Positions 34,969 to 45,883 of a stretch of 64,000 nt of DNA are shown here, piece by piece; position 1 is the first letter of the stretch; every line of letters begins with the position of its first letter. The stretch spans positions 15,214,001-15,278,000 of the forward strand of contig NC_079489.1 of the NCBI RefSeq assembly GCF_020520425.1. Reading direction: 5' to 3'. The notes below the pieces were generated by a model. That model did not search any database. It worked only from the letters and a program-made list of their open reading frames with translations, and had not been told where the DNA came from. The stretch is from Spinacia oleracea (Eukaryota; Streptophyta; Magnoliopsida; Caryophyllales; Amaranthaceae). The position numbers were made by a program, and so were the translations under genes.

Positions 34969-37046
34969 TAATTTTTCAGTATTAGATAATATTTTTGAAT
35001 CCACTTTGATAATGTGACATTAGGTAGTGAGAACAAATAATTATGTACCTTAATTATGATTATTTTTAATTATTGAGAAGAAATCATTGTATTATGGAAA
35101 ATGATATATTGTTACCTTAAATGTCTGATAATATTAGATAATATGGCTAGGGTATTAAAAAATAATCTTTAATATTGGAATTGGTTATAAAAGGTGTGAA
35201 TGAGGAAAACAAATTGTAAGTGTATATTCGTTGCATTTACTCCCGCATATAACCAACGTAACCCAATGTATAATATCTTTTTTTTTCAATAAAAATACTT
35301 GTGGCCGGCTGGTTTTCTTACTCCAATGGAGTTTAAAAGAGAACATCATCTTAAGGGGAAAAAAAATGTCTTTAATTTGTTGAAATGAATTGGAAGATCA
35401 TATGCATCTTGTATAGTTTAATAGTTGTACACGATTAAACTTACAATGACTTCACATGATATGATGTACTTATTCATATACATATCATATATGAGAAATA
35501 AGATTAACAAATTGAGTCAATTGTTTAGTAAAATTTTCAAAAAGATCGCTTATCAAGTTAATAATCCGCCATATAAGACACTTATGTACGTAATGAGTAA
35601 TTTGGGGGGGGGGGGGGGGGGGGGGGGTGTTAATATACAATTAGAAGGAAACAAAGTTATTGCAAAATGAAAACCAGTTATAGTTTCTAAATTTCTTGAA
35701 ATTCATTTCATTTGAATACAATGGTTGAAGTAATTGAGCATTAAGAAAACGGAGAAAGAAAGTTTAACCGGTAATCATGATAATAGAATATCTTCGAATT
35801 CACAAATTTAAGATTTTTCTTTCTTTTCTTACTTTCATCCGATGCTTGATTAGATACTAAAATTTGTTGGAGATCAAAATTCTTGAACACTAAATAATAA
35901 GGAGAACAATTTTACTAAAGAAAAGTAAAAAAAAGCCACAACTTTGCAACATCAAATACAAGGACTAGTTGCACTTCAATTCACCCATATATTAAAGCTT
36001 TGTGTTATAGTCAAGAATAATTTGTTGAAGTAGAATAGAAAATCATATATAGAGAGCATTTAATCATGTCGTAACATATATACATAATCTCCGCTACATC
36101 TACACCAACCAAATAAAAAACTTTAGTAAGGTTTTGACTGTGATGGGTTTTTACAATGATAAAGTAGGAATAGAACAGTACGTGGACATAGACACCCCTT
36201 AGTTAAAATAAATAAATTATCTTCCACGAATGCATAAAGGTTCTTGTTAAGTGAATAAATGGGTAAATGTTTTTTAAAGAGTTGAAACCATGTATGATTC
36301 ATGTTTTAATAATTGCACAAGTAGCATGTTCATGATTTTTTTTTAGCATATGTTACTTTCAATTCATGTCACCAAAGAAATATCGTAAAACTAGTAGATA
36401 TATATTACCACAAGATCTCTTACATATAAAAATAGTTAATGAAATTTATCATGTCATATATGAAGTAATCAATTAAGTTTATCATACTATATATACAAAG
36501 ATTCGTAAGGCATTACCCAATGAGCAATCCTATTTACTCTACTTCAAGTGCTTATACTTGCTCATTTAAGAGGATACATTTAGTTCAAACACATTTTAAT
36601 ATTTTTTTTCTTTCCTTGAAGTTCGAAAAACATCCAACAATTTAAATAGTAATTTTTTAGAACTATAATAGGTGTATTCAAGTTAAAAACATATATAATT
36701 CGACCCGCAATAGGTTGACTGATAAAGAAATATGTAAGATGACATCTGATGAGAACATGGGGGTTAAGGGCCGAAAGCACACAATAGGCTAATGCATTTT
36801 GGAAGAAAAGAGAAATATCATGGTCATAACTCAAACCATGTTATCATATACATATTTAAATAAACATAGTGATTATTCTCAATCCTTTCTTATGTATCAT
36901 TGAATTGTATGCAAATTCACATGTTATCTTCTACTACGTATTATGTATTTATTGGTACATATGGAGAACAAAAAAGTTCAGAAAAAGTTGAAAGGAAAAA
37001 GCTTGCTGGAAAGAAATATCATGTATTCTAGTATACTTATAAGTTA
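34969..37046. other. AT-rich spacer, no gene seen
   Basis: Two kilobases without a recognisable gene; open frames are under 90 codons. It holds a 24-G run at 35604-35627. Confidence 0.5.
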
Positions 37047-37330
37047 CTCCCTCCGTCCTGGAATACTTGACATGTTTTCCTTATCGGGTCGTCCCTTAAT
37101 ACTTGACCTGTTTCTAAAAATGGAAATATTCTAAAAATATTATATTATTTCTCACTCCACCCCTATTAACCCATCTACCCCTACTCCATACAAAAAATAA
37201 TTAAAAATTCAACCCCTACTCTCCCCCAACCCCACCCCTTTACACATTTTTCACTAACTACATTAAAATAATACCCCACTATCAACTACTACCTATTAAA
37301 TTAAATAAGTCAATTCAAGTCCCTTAAAGA
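37047..37330. mobile_element. Stowaway-type MITE cut off at the duplication breakpoint
   Basis: It starts CTCCCTCCGTCCTGGAATAC after TA and runs on through a C-rich middle. The expected inverse right end is missing: the sequence passes directly into the middle of SCPL exon 6 near 37330. Truncated element. Confidence 0.6.
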
Positions 37331-38629
37331 AGTGTGTGATTTCAAGGCCTTAGTTAGGCCAGCTGAATGTGAGACTGCCATGGATGTGGTTTATGGAAAA
37401 TACAAAGAGATTGACTTCTACAACATATATGCTCCAATTTGCCTTTCGAACAACACATCTTCATCACAAGCTTATTTTGGTAGTAAGGTAAGCCTTACTC
37501 TGTGCTTTCTTTCAATCTCTATGAATAAAAGTTGGTCTCAGATTATCAGAACTTACAACATTTAAAGCTGATAAGAACAAAAACTATACTGTATGCAAAA
37601 TTTGAGAAAATTTCCTTTCTTTTTGTGGGAAAATACTTCACAGGTGGGAAACTATGGATTGAAGAGGCCAAGAATATATTCAGGGGGTTATGACCCTTGC
37701 TTTTCAAATCACCCACAAGTGTACTTCAACAGGGCAGTCGTACAAGCATCACTTCATGCAAATACTAACAGAGGAAATTCAAATACTAGTGTTAAATGGA
37801 GTGCTTGCAAGTAAGCTAACTAGTTATTCATTACCACTGCGAGCTTTGTGTATTTAGGAAAACCAAAAACAGGATTTTGCAAATTGGAAAACCCAGTTTC
37901 CAGTTATCTATTGTCAAGTTTCAAATTTAAGTTCATAACACAATTTAAATCATACTGAAAACTGATTGTGATACCGAACAATTAAGTTAGCTACATAAGT
38001 TGATGTTTACCAACTTCTTTTTTCTTTTTTCTTTTTCAGTGATAACATTCTGAACATATACAACATGACAGTTACATCTGTCTTACCTGTCTACAAGAAG
38101 CTGATACAAGGTGGTCTAAAGATTTGGATTTACAGGTATAAATCTGGTTTGATGGAATAGCTGTTACTAGTTATCATAAATGCAGTCCAAAAAACAGTTA
38201 TTGTTTCATCATCCACCATCTGGTAAATCACAGGTGTTTCGGGGTTGAAACGATGGAAGGAGCGTCCTTGATGTCTTGAGTTCCGATCACGTACGGTGCC
38301 TGCAAGATGAACTCCGGGCCAAGGGGGGGTCCCCGAGGCGGAGCCTCCGACGCTCAAGTCAGTACAATTGATGTATGAAATGAGGTGTTTAGGGGAGAGA
38401 GAGAGTAGGGTGGCTTCTCTAGGGTTAGAGAATGACCCCTTTTACCTTGCCCCTTGAGGGGTATATATAGTGCCTTGTTGGGCCTTTGAGGTCTTGTAAG
38501 TTATATTGGGCTTGAGTAGGTTTTATTGGCTTTTGGGTTAAAATGGTGGGCCCATTTTAACACCCCAACAAATGCCCCCCAGACCCAATTCTATTTGAAA
38601 AATGGGTTGGGTTTTGATGTTGATCACTT

Positions 38630-38925
38630 GCTCGGTTTTATCCTTCGGATTTTTACCTTCGGATTTTTACCTTCGGATTTTTACCTTCGGCTCGGTTTTA
38701 TCCTTCGGATTTTTACCTTCGGCTCGGTTTTATCCTTCGAATTTTTACCTTCGGCTCGGTTTTATCCTTCGGATTTATACCTTCGGCTCGGTTTTATCCT
38801 TCGGATTTTTACCTTCGGCTCGGTTTTATCCTTCGGATTTTTACCATCCTTCGGATTTTATCCTTCGGATTTTTACCTTCGGCTCGGTTTTATCCTTCGG
38901 ATTTTTACCTTCGGATCGGACTGTA
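38630..38925. repeat. short tandem array inside the LTR element
   Basis: About ten imperfect units built from CCTTCGGATTTTTACCTTCG and GCTCGGTTTTAT (unit near 33 bp, some with only part of it). It lies next to the 3' LTR in the element's own orientation. Confidence 0.85.
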
Positions 38926-39580
38926 ACGTCGATTCGAGTTGTAATCTCGGAGCGATTTTTAACCTCGCTCTTCAAATCCGGAGATCTGTTTAAGAACGTG
39001 CTTCTAAAATCGGCTCGGATTGTAACATCAGTTCGAGTTGTAATCTCTGAGCGGCTTTTTACCTTCGGCTCGGATTGTAACATCGATTCGAGTTGTAATC
39101 TCGGCTCGGATTTTACCTTCGCCTCGGATTGTAACATCGATTCGAGTTGTAATCTTTGAGAGATTTTTAACCTCGTTCTTCAAATCCGGAGATCTGTTTA
39201 AGAACGTGCTTCTAAAATCGGCTCGGATTGTAACATCGGTTCGAGTTGTAATCTCGGAGCGGTTTCTTTACCTCGGCTCGGATTGTAACGTCGATTCGAG
39301 TTGTAATCTCGGAGCGATTTTTAACCTCGCTCTTCAAATCCGGAGATCTGTTCAAGAACGTGCTTCTAAAATCGGCTCGGATTGTAACATCGGTTCGAGT
39401 TGTAATCTCGGAGCGATTTCTTTACTTCGGCTCGGATTGTAACGTCGATTCGAGTTGTAATCTCGGAGCGATTTTTAACCTCGCTCTTCAAATCCGAAGA
39501 TCTGTTTAAGAACGTGCTTCTAAAATCGGCTCGGATTGTAACATCGGTTCGAGTTGTAATCTTTGAGCGGCTTTTTTAGT
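38926..39580. repeat. 155-bp tandem array inside the LTR element
   Basis: CTTCTAAAATCGGCTCGG recurs at 39001, 39209, 39363 and 39518, a period of about 155 bp with one unit longer by about 54 bp. Each unit includes CGAGTTGTAATCTCGGAGCG and TTCAAATCCGGAGATCTG. Confidence 0.85.
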
Positions 39581-42259
39581 CTTCTTTCAAATCCGTAGAC
39601 TTGGTCGGAGACTTGCTACACAATTTTGATCTTCAACATTTGATGTATTTATGTTTGTCAAACATGAATTTATAATTCGTTTTGAACATGATGAACAATT
39701 TGAGGTGCATGCTCTTGCAAAATGACTTATTGTTAGACAATGTCTGTCAAATTAAGTTTCCAAGAACACTAGCATTTTACCAAATTTATCAAGTCAAGTA
39801 AATTATATGTTGACAAAATATAAAATACAAAGTTTAAATAAAATAGAAGACTTAGCTTTAAGGTGCACAATGAGCAATTATTGTACTGCAAAAGACTCCT
39901 CGTCCTCTTATTTTATTGGCTGACGATAATGCAAAACACTCCTCTTATTTGAGGTGCACAGGCGCATATTATGCTTGGCTTGTTTTGGTTGGCCCACCAA
40001 TCGAAATAGAAGACTTCTTCTGCAATCTGCTTGTGCAATGATCTTTGTATTTTATTTGATAGGCCCACCGGATTTGGCCCACCAAAGTCACGTTCGTGGC
40101 CTTTTTTTTGAAAATTTTCCAAGCCAAGTGAACTATAATATTGCAACAACTCCAGGAGATGAGCTAAGGAGCTCGACTCTGAGTTTCGGTTCTGCTCTTC
40201 GGCTTAGCCTCGGATCGGTGAAACTCATGGTTGGCCTTAGCTCGATTGTCGACCTCGGGGTGGTTTGGCCATACCTCGGCGCCGAGCTTCGGGAACCATG
40301 GCTTGGACCTTCGAATGGGCTGGCCTTGGCGGAGTCGAACCTCAAAAGTTACAGTTTTCAAAGTTCGGACCTTGAGTCATACTTTGAGAGCCGTGGCTGA
40401 ACTTCGGGAGTTGCTTCGGGAAGCTGCTACGACCTCGGTACTACGACCTCGGTACTGACTTCGGCATTGAACTCGAATGGGTCGACCTCGGCAGTGATGA
40501 TTCTATGCTTGACCCATACTTCGGGGGAGCTCTTCTTTGCTAAACTCGCAGGTAGCAGTAGAATGTGGTATGCTTCCGTCACCTCGGGTGCTCAGGAGAC
40601 TGACCTCGGGAGCTATTCCTACTGAACCCACAGATAGCAGTAGACTGTGAGAATGCCTTTTGTCACCTTTAGGAGCTGCCATACTTCGGGAGTTAGGACC
40701 TTGAACCTAACTTTGGGAGCCATGGCTTTGACCTCGGGTCGATGTTGAAGACATTAGTTACTCTGTTTTTCGGGTTCATTTTGCTTCGAGACCCGGATGA
40801 GCATGAGTTTCGGCCTTGTTCAGATCTGGGTTCACCTTCGGATTAGTTAACCTCGAGTAGAACACTGTAGCCTAGCCTTGGCACTGAACATTGAGCTCGG
40901 GAGTTGGTGTTCTCGTCATTGACCTTCGGCATCGAGTCTCGCGTTGAACGCTGTTATGAGCTTCGGAGCTTTGCCTCCACATGGTGGGTGGCTTTTCCTT
41001 TTGATACGACATCAGCAATTAAATTAAGTCGATGATTTTGGCTTTCCTTCCTGGAGTAAATCAAGCGAATTAATTTGCTAATGCTTATCGTCGTGCTCGT
41101 TTTGATGCCTACGGGCTATGGGAGTACTGGGCTATCAAGTGTAGCATAATATTTTCCACTTATTATTTGTTTTTGTCAAAACCCAATGAGTTCGCCACCA
41201 CATTACCCATTTTAATAACGCAATTTGTTGTTTGTGGTCGGTTATTTCAGATTTCCGGCCACTTTTGTGGTTGAACACGGTGGCCTGAAAATGTGGATCT
41301 TCATGAGCTATTGTATTCTCTCCCCACAGACGGCGCCAAATTGTTTCGGGGTTGAAACGATGGAAGGAGCGTCCTTGATGTCTTGAGTTCCGATCACGTA
41401 CGGTGCCTGCAAGATGAACTCCGGGCCAAGGGGGGTCCCCGAGGCGGAGCCTCGGACGCTCAAGTCAGTACAATTGATGTATAAAATGAGGTGTTTAGGG
41501 GAGAGAGAGAGTAGGGTGGCTTCTCTAGGGTTAGAGAATGACCCCTTTTACCTTGCCCCTTGAGGGGTATATATAGTGCCTTGTTGGGCCTTTGAGGCCT
41601 TGTAAGTTATATTGGGCTTGAGTAGGTTTTATTGGATTTTGGGTTAAAATGGTGGGCCCATTTTAACACCCCAACAACAGGAATTATATTTTGGCAAATC
41701 GATTTCAAATTTGTGACTTTATTCTATTTTGGACTTTTTGTTAGAAATGACATTTTATAAGCATGTTTGTGTAGGAAATGACCTTATATAAGGAAAGTGG
41801 AAAAATGAGACCTTAACTACATTATGGTGTTGAAATGCTGATGTTATGTGGGTTTTCCTTTGAAACAGTGGAGACGCGGATGGTAGAGTTCCAGTGATTG
41901 GAACAAGGTACTGGGTTGAAGCACTTGGGTTGCCAATCAAGACAGACTGGCGTTCCTGGTACCATCAACATCAGGTAATCCATTAATCTTTCTCATCTTA
42001 ATCTTCTTCTGTAACCCTTAAGATCAGAGTTCAAGACGTACGTGGGAGTACCGACTAATAACAGTTGCATAACAACTAACTATATTTAATTTGTGATTTG
42101 TGAATACAACAGGTAGGGGGAAGATTAGTGGAATATGAAGGCTTAACGATGGTTACTGTTCGAGGAGCAGGTCATTTAGTACCTCTGAATAAGCCTAGTG
42201 AAGCACTTGCTCTTTTCCATTCTTTTTTGACTGGCCAAGATCTTCCACCTAAAAGATGA

Positions 42260-42824
42260 ACACCTAGCTATTATTACTTATTACTTATTAGGGTGTGTTT
42301 GTTTAACGTACTGTTTTGACAAATACCAAATAAAATGTGTAAAATACAACATACAGCTAGTAATAATTAAGTATCTCTTTGTACATTATTATGACAATTA
42401 ATATATATTCTGAATCTATATATGCCTCATATTTTGAGATTGCTTCTCAACTATGATGATGCTAATCTTCCTTCAGAGTCTAGTGTCTCCAAGGGACAAT
42501 TTCATGACCTTTCTGAATTACTAGTCATAACTACGATAAGCAGAGGCGTAAAACACAATTTGAGTTTTTCATTCATTGCACAACTGATAAAAATACTAGA
42601 TTTCAGGCGTAATCCTAACAATTACTGTAAAAAATAAGCCAATTAATCTAAAATATAATACTTGATGTGGAAGAAATTAAATGTACTTCGTATTATTAAA
42701 TGAATAAAGAATAATATCCTTGAAGATCAATATTCTAGGTTACATCATAGATGATGTTTTTTGTACGAATCGAAACCCTAAAATGCACATAAACTGTACA
42801 ATGAATTGGATCTCTGGATTTTGC
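42260..42824. other. inverted copy of the 1181-1745 spacer
   Basis: Nearly identical to the spacer beside family A copy 1, in reverse. No gene supported. Confidence 0.7.
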
Positions 42825-43457
42825 TCAATTGGTTTCAAGTAAGAAAGAATAATCTCTATTCTTTCTGACGAAATCACGAACACTTGGTGGTAATGGAACA
42901 CGAGGGCGGACAACCTTAGTGATGGAACCCTTTTTACAACCCAACCATGAATTACGGGAAGCCTTCTTAGTGATCATAGTAGTACTCTTGCTAATTGCCA
43001 ATGCTGAATTATCCGACACCTTTGTGATTGTGACAGTACCCTTATGCGCCGCCAGTAGTGAATTATCCGACGCCTTTGTGATTGTGACAGCACCCTTATT
43101 ATGCGCCGCCAGTTGTGAATTATCCGACGCCTTATCATTAGTGATGGTACCATCTGCAGTCGTCTGACCCGCTACCGTACAACTTTCAACACCCTTACGA
43201 GACGGCGACATCGATGACTTGCCGGAAGCCCTAATTGTCAACTCCATAGTAGCACTTTTTCTTGCTTTTTTAAGGATTTTTGAACTAGTGCAACGTTTTA
43301 CTGGGTTTGTCTTAGAAATCAAGGGTTTTTGTTTTTGAGTAGTAGCATTCTTAACGGGTTCAGACACGATTCTTGTAAAACGAATCTTTTCGGATTTCAT
43401 CAAAGATGGGTCAGATGGGTAAACAAAGTTCCACTTTATTACTTTCATTGACTCCAT
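42825..43457 (-). CDS. small basic repeat protein, family A copy 3 (unknown function)
   Basis: An intact single-exon frame of 210 residues starting MESMKVIKW. It matches copy 1 at all but one residue (Ser for Ala near position 17). It has the same Lys/Ser-rich N-terminal half, four 18-residue KASDNSxLAAHKGTVTIT-type repeats and the PLPPSVRDFVRKNRDYSFLL tail. The promoter region is also duplicated, up to about 43665, so this copy should be expressible. The neighbour is the truncated SCPL remnant, in the same convergent arrangement as copy 1 with the intact SCPL gene. Function unknown. Confidence 0.65.
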   Translation of the reverse strand: MESMKVIKWNFVYPSDPSLMKSEKIRFTRIVSEPVKNATTQKQKPLISKTNPVKRCTSSKILKKARKSATMELTIRASGKSSMSPSRKGVESCTVAGQTTADGTITNDKASDNSQLAAHNKGAVTITKASDNSLLAAHKGTVTITKVSDNSALAISKSTTMITKKASRNSWLGCKKGSITKVVRPRVPLPPSVRDFVRKNRDYSFLLETN

Positions 43458-43665
43458 AGCTACTCTCTGATCACAGAATTGAAGAAAAGAAAGTAGGGTT
43501 TGTTTATTGCTAACTTTTCAAAGTTACTCGGAAGATCGACTGTTATGGGATGGATAGATGAAATACTTGGTAAGTATTCTTTTGGGTGATGGGATTCGGA
43601 CTTATGTTGAGGGTTTGTTCCCTTTTATAAATAATGTAAATATTTGTTTTATGGAAACTGATTAA

Positions 43666-44217
43666 ATAATGTAAATATTTATTAAATAACGTAGTATATA
43701 ATTTGTTATACGTATTAACAATTTCGTATTTATCTAAAAAAAAGTAGACGGTAATTTAAGTTCCCTAAGAGAAATAGGTAAATTGATCTTTTCTTGGGGT
43801 TCAACTGTTCAAGTCCTTCCTTTTTTTTCTTTTTCCAGATCTGTTACTTAGTTACAGATATGGTCTATGAACTTTTTGATTAAATTTTTTTTCGACATCT
43901 GAAAAACATACAAGAAATAAATAAATTTAAAACCAACTAAGTAGGGGAAGCGGAGACTAGGGACAAAGCAAAGCACTTAGCAACTGCTTTCAATGGAGAG
44001 TGAGTAAAACTTTTAGGAAACTTAGGTAGTACAAATACATAAATTGTTAAATGAGAATAAATATAAAATATTGTAAGACGAACGTAAAGTTATCAGAAAA
44101 TGCTTACAAAGTACTCTCATATGTGTAAAAGTTATATACGAAGTAATTTTCAGTGATGAAATTTTTCTTTTAAATAGAATTATCCCTAAAACTAACTAAT
44201 AATATAAAGGTACCCAC
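43666..44217. other. AT-rich spacer, no gene seen
   Basis: Past the end of the inverted duplication. No open frame of note. Confidence 0.5.
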
Positions 44218-44783
44218 CAGGCCCGGCCCTAGGGGGTAGGCGAGGGGTGCGACCGCCTAGGGCCCAAGGCGGAAAGGGGCCCAAAATAATTGTCTATCCA
44301 TTAATTTAGTACTAGTAATAAACAACGCATTAAATACACATGTTATTTCCTTGGCACATTGGTAGAAAGTAGATTCTAAAGTTTTGATATAACTATATGT
44401 GAGCAACAAAATGCTTATTTGATGGACTATGGGTTTATAAGTTTTAAAATAGATAAGCATTTTAATGAAGACAAAATTAACTGATATTTTGATATGCTCA
44501 AAATGAACCTTTATTTCCAAAAAATATCTCTTTACGCATATTAATTATCTTGTAATTAAGTGAGTATTTATTTTATTGAAATATTTCAAGAAATCGACTA
44601 GAGCCGGATTTTGAAATTCTAGGATCCTGCAAAGGAGATATAGTAAGTTTTTATTGATTTGAATTCAACAATATAATGGATTTCACAAAAAAAAAAATTA
44701 TTTCAGTTAAAGACGTATTATTTTGGAAGGGGCCCAAATCCCTTATTTCGCCTAGGGCCCTCAAAATGTCAGGACCGGGTCTG
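44218..44783. mobile_element. hAT-type MITE
   Basis: A 566-bp insert with ends CAGGCCCGGCCCT and AGGACCGGGTCTG (inverse with two mismatches). It is flanked by the perfect 8-bp duplication GTACCCAC at 44210-44217 and 44784-44791. Subterminal CGCCTAGGGCCC occurs in both arms. No transposase. Confidence 0.85.
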
Positions 44784-44804
44784 GTACCCACTAGAGTTGT
44801 CAAT

Positions 44805-45540
44805 TCTCAACCCGAACCATTGAACCCGCTTGATAGTCCGATCGCTTAGAACCCATACCGTTAATAACCCACGAAAACCCAAAACCCCGATCCAATCCGA
44901 TAATATTCAACCCGGATTCGAACCGACTCGGAAACATTAACCCGATTAAGACCCGAAACCCGATAACAAATCGTACTGCGCCACGCGGCAACCCAAACGG
45001 TTTCTACCCGAACCGAATGGGACCTGATACCCGTTAATGACCCGATCCGTTTCAATCTGAATCGTTTCAACCCGAGAAAATCCCGTTTAATCTGAACCAT
45101 TAACAACCCGAACTGTTTCAACCGAACCATTTACAATCAAGACGGTTTACAACCCGAACTATTTTGTCCGAACCGAACTCCACCTATCACCTGTATCTAA
45201 CCAACTTAATTTTACCTTCAAGGTTTTTTTATTACTCAAATTCATGTATTTGTTTTATTTTAACTTGTGATTTTAGTAACACACCGATATTTTTTATAAC
45301 CTGACCAGAAGTACAACGTCCCGCTACGCATTTCATCCCGTTATTTATTTATCCACACGGTATGAACTCAAACCGATAAGAACCGAAATTATAAGTACCC
45401 AAACCGATGAGAACCCCAATCGATATAAATATGCACCCAATGTAACCCAGCTAAACCTATTCAACCCGACCCATTTCAGACTGTTTACAAATGAACACGA
45501 CCCAATATAATGGATGGCTGGATTGAGTAAATTAAAATAA
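44805..45540. repeat. degenerate AACCCGAACC-rich tract
   Basis: Over about 700 bp, AACCCG, CCGAACC and GAACCGAT-like words recur every 10-20 bases, all in the same orientation, densest before 45180 and again near 45350-45500. Not a regular tandem array and not the plant telomere motif. Origin unknown. Confidence 0.6.
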
Positions 45541-45883
45541 GTACTAATTATAGATATCGATCTAATTTACTATCTACATAAATACGAGAACTGGCCGGGC
45601 ATAAAAACTTAGCCTACGTTGAAGATCCGAGAATCGGTACAAAATCTAGTGTGTAGCAATAACAACAACGAGACTACTATGAAATGTTTTAAAGAGTTGT
45701 CAAGATTAACAATAAATGAAGGAAATGGGGAGCTATAATGTAAATGAAAATCGTTTTCTTTTAATTAGGTTAAGAGTGTTACAAAAATTGATAACTAAGG
45801 TGTACAAAGATGAAATTTACGCATGCAAAAATGAAATTTGTAAATAGGTTACGAAAATGGAATAAATTAATCTCGTCTTTCTT

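Larger units (their letters stand above)
38235..41676 (-). mobile_element. non-autonomous LTR retrotransposon
   Basis: An old-virus-like element of 3.4 kb read on the - strand. LTRs lie at 38235-38570 and 41342-41676 (about 335 bp, ends TG..CA). A 5-bp target duplication, ACAGG, is at 38230-38234 and 41677-41681. A primer-binding-type site (TGGCGCCGTCTGTGGGGA on the - strand, 41321-41338) follows the 5' LTR, and a purine-rich tract (TCTGGGGGGCATT) precedes the 3' LTR. I see no gag or pol protein; the interior is largely tandem repeats and unrecognised sequence. The LTRs differ at about 1% of sites, so insertion was recent, likely within about the last million years. The family is probably Gypsy-like, judged only from the primer site and repeat-rich interior. 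Confidence 0.85.
37331..42259 (+). pseudogene. 5'-truncated SCPL copy, split by an LTR retrotransposon
   Basis: An inverted partial copy of the gene at 1746-5513. It begins within exon 6 ([20 protein letters not shown]) and keeps the rest: exon 6 part to 37487, then 37644-37810, 38040-38135, 41869-41974 and 42113-42259, with the same splice phases. Exons 1-5, with the signal peptide and the catalytic Ser, are absent, so it cannot make a working enzyme. The Asp (SGDADG) and His (GAGHLVP) blocks remain, and the surviving exons are still open, so the loss is recent. The intron between the third and fourth surviving pieces carries the element at 38235-41676. Amino-acid differences from the intact gene include Val and Ala in VRPAECE, where the intact copy has FWPTECV. 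Confidence 0.9.

Noticed and set aside
38526-39442. Long repetitive open frames (up to 185 codons) on the + strand within the LTR element
   Set aside because: They come from tandem repeats that happen to lack stops, run against the element's own orientation and resemble no protein.
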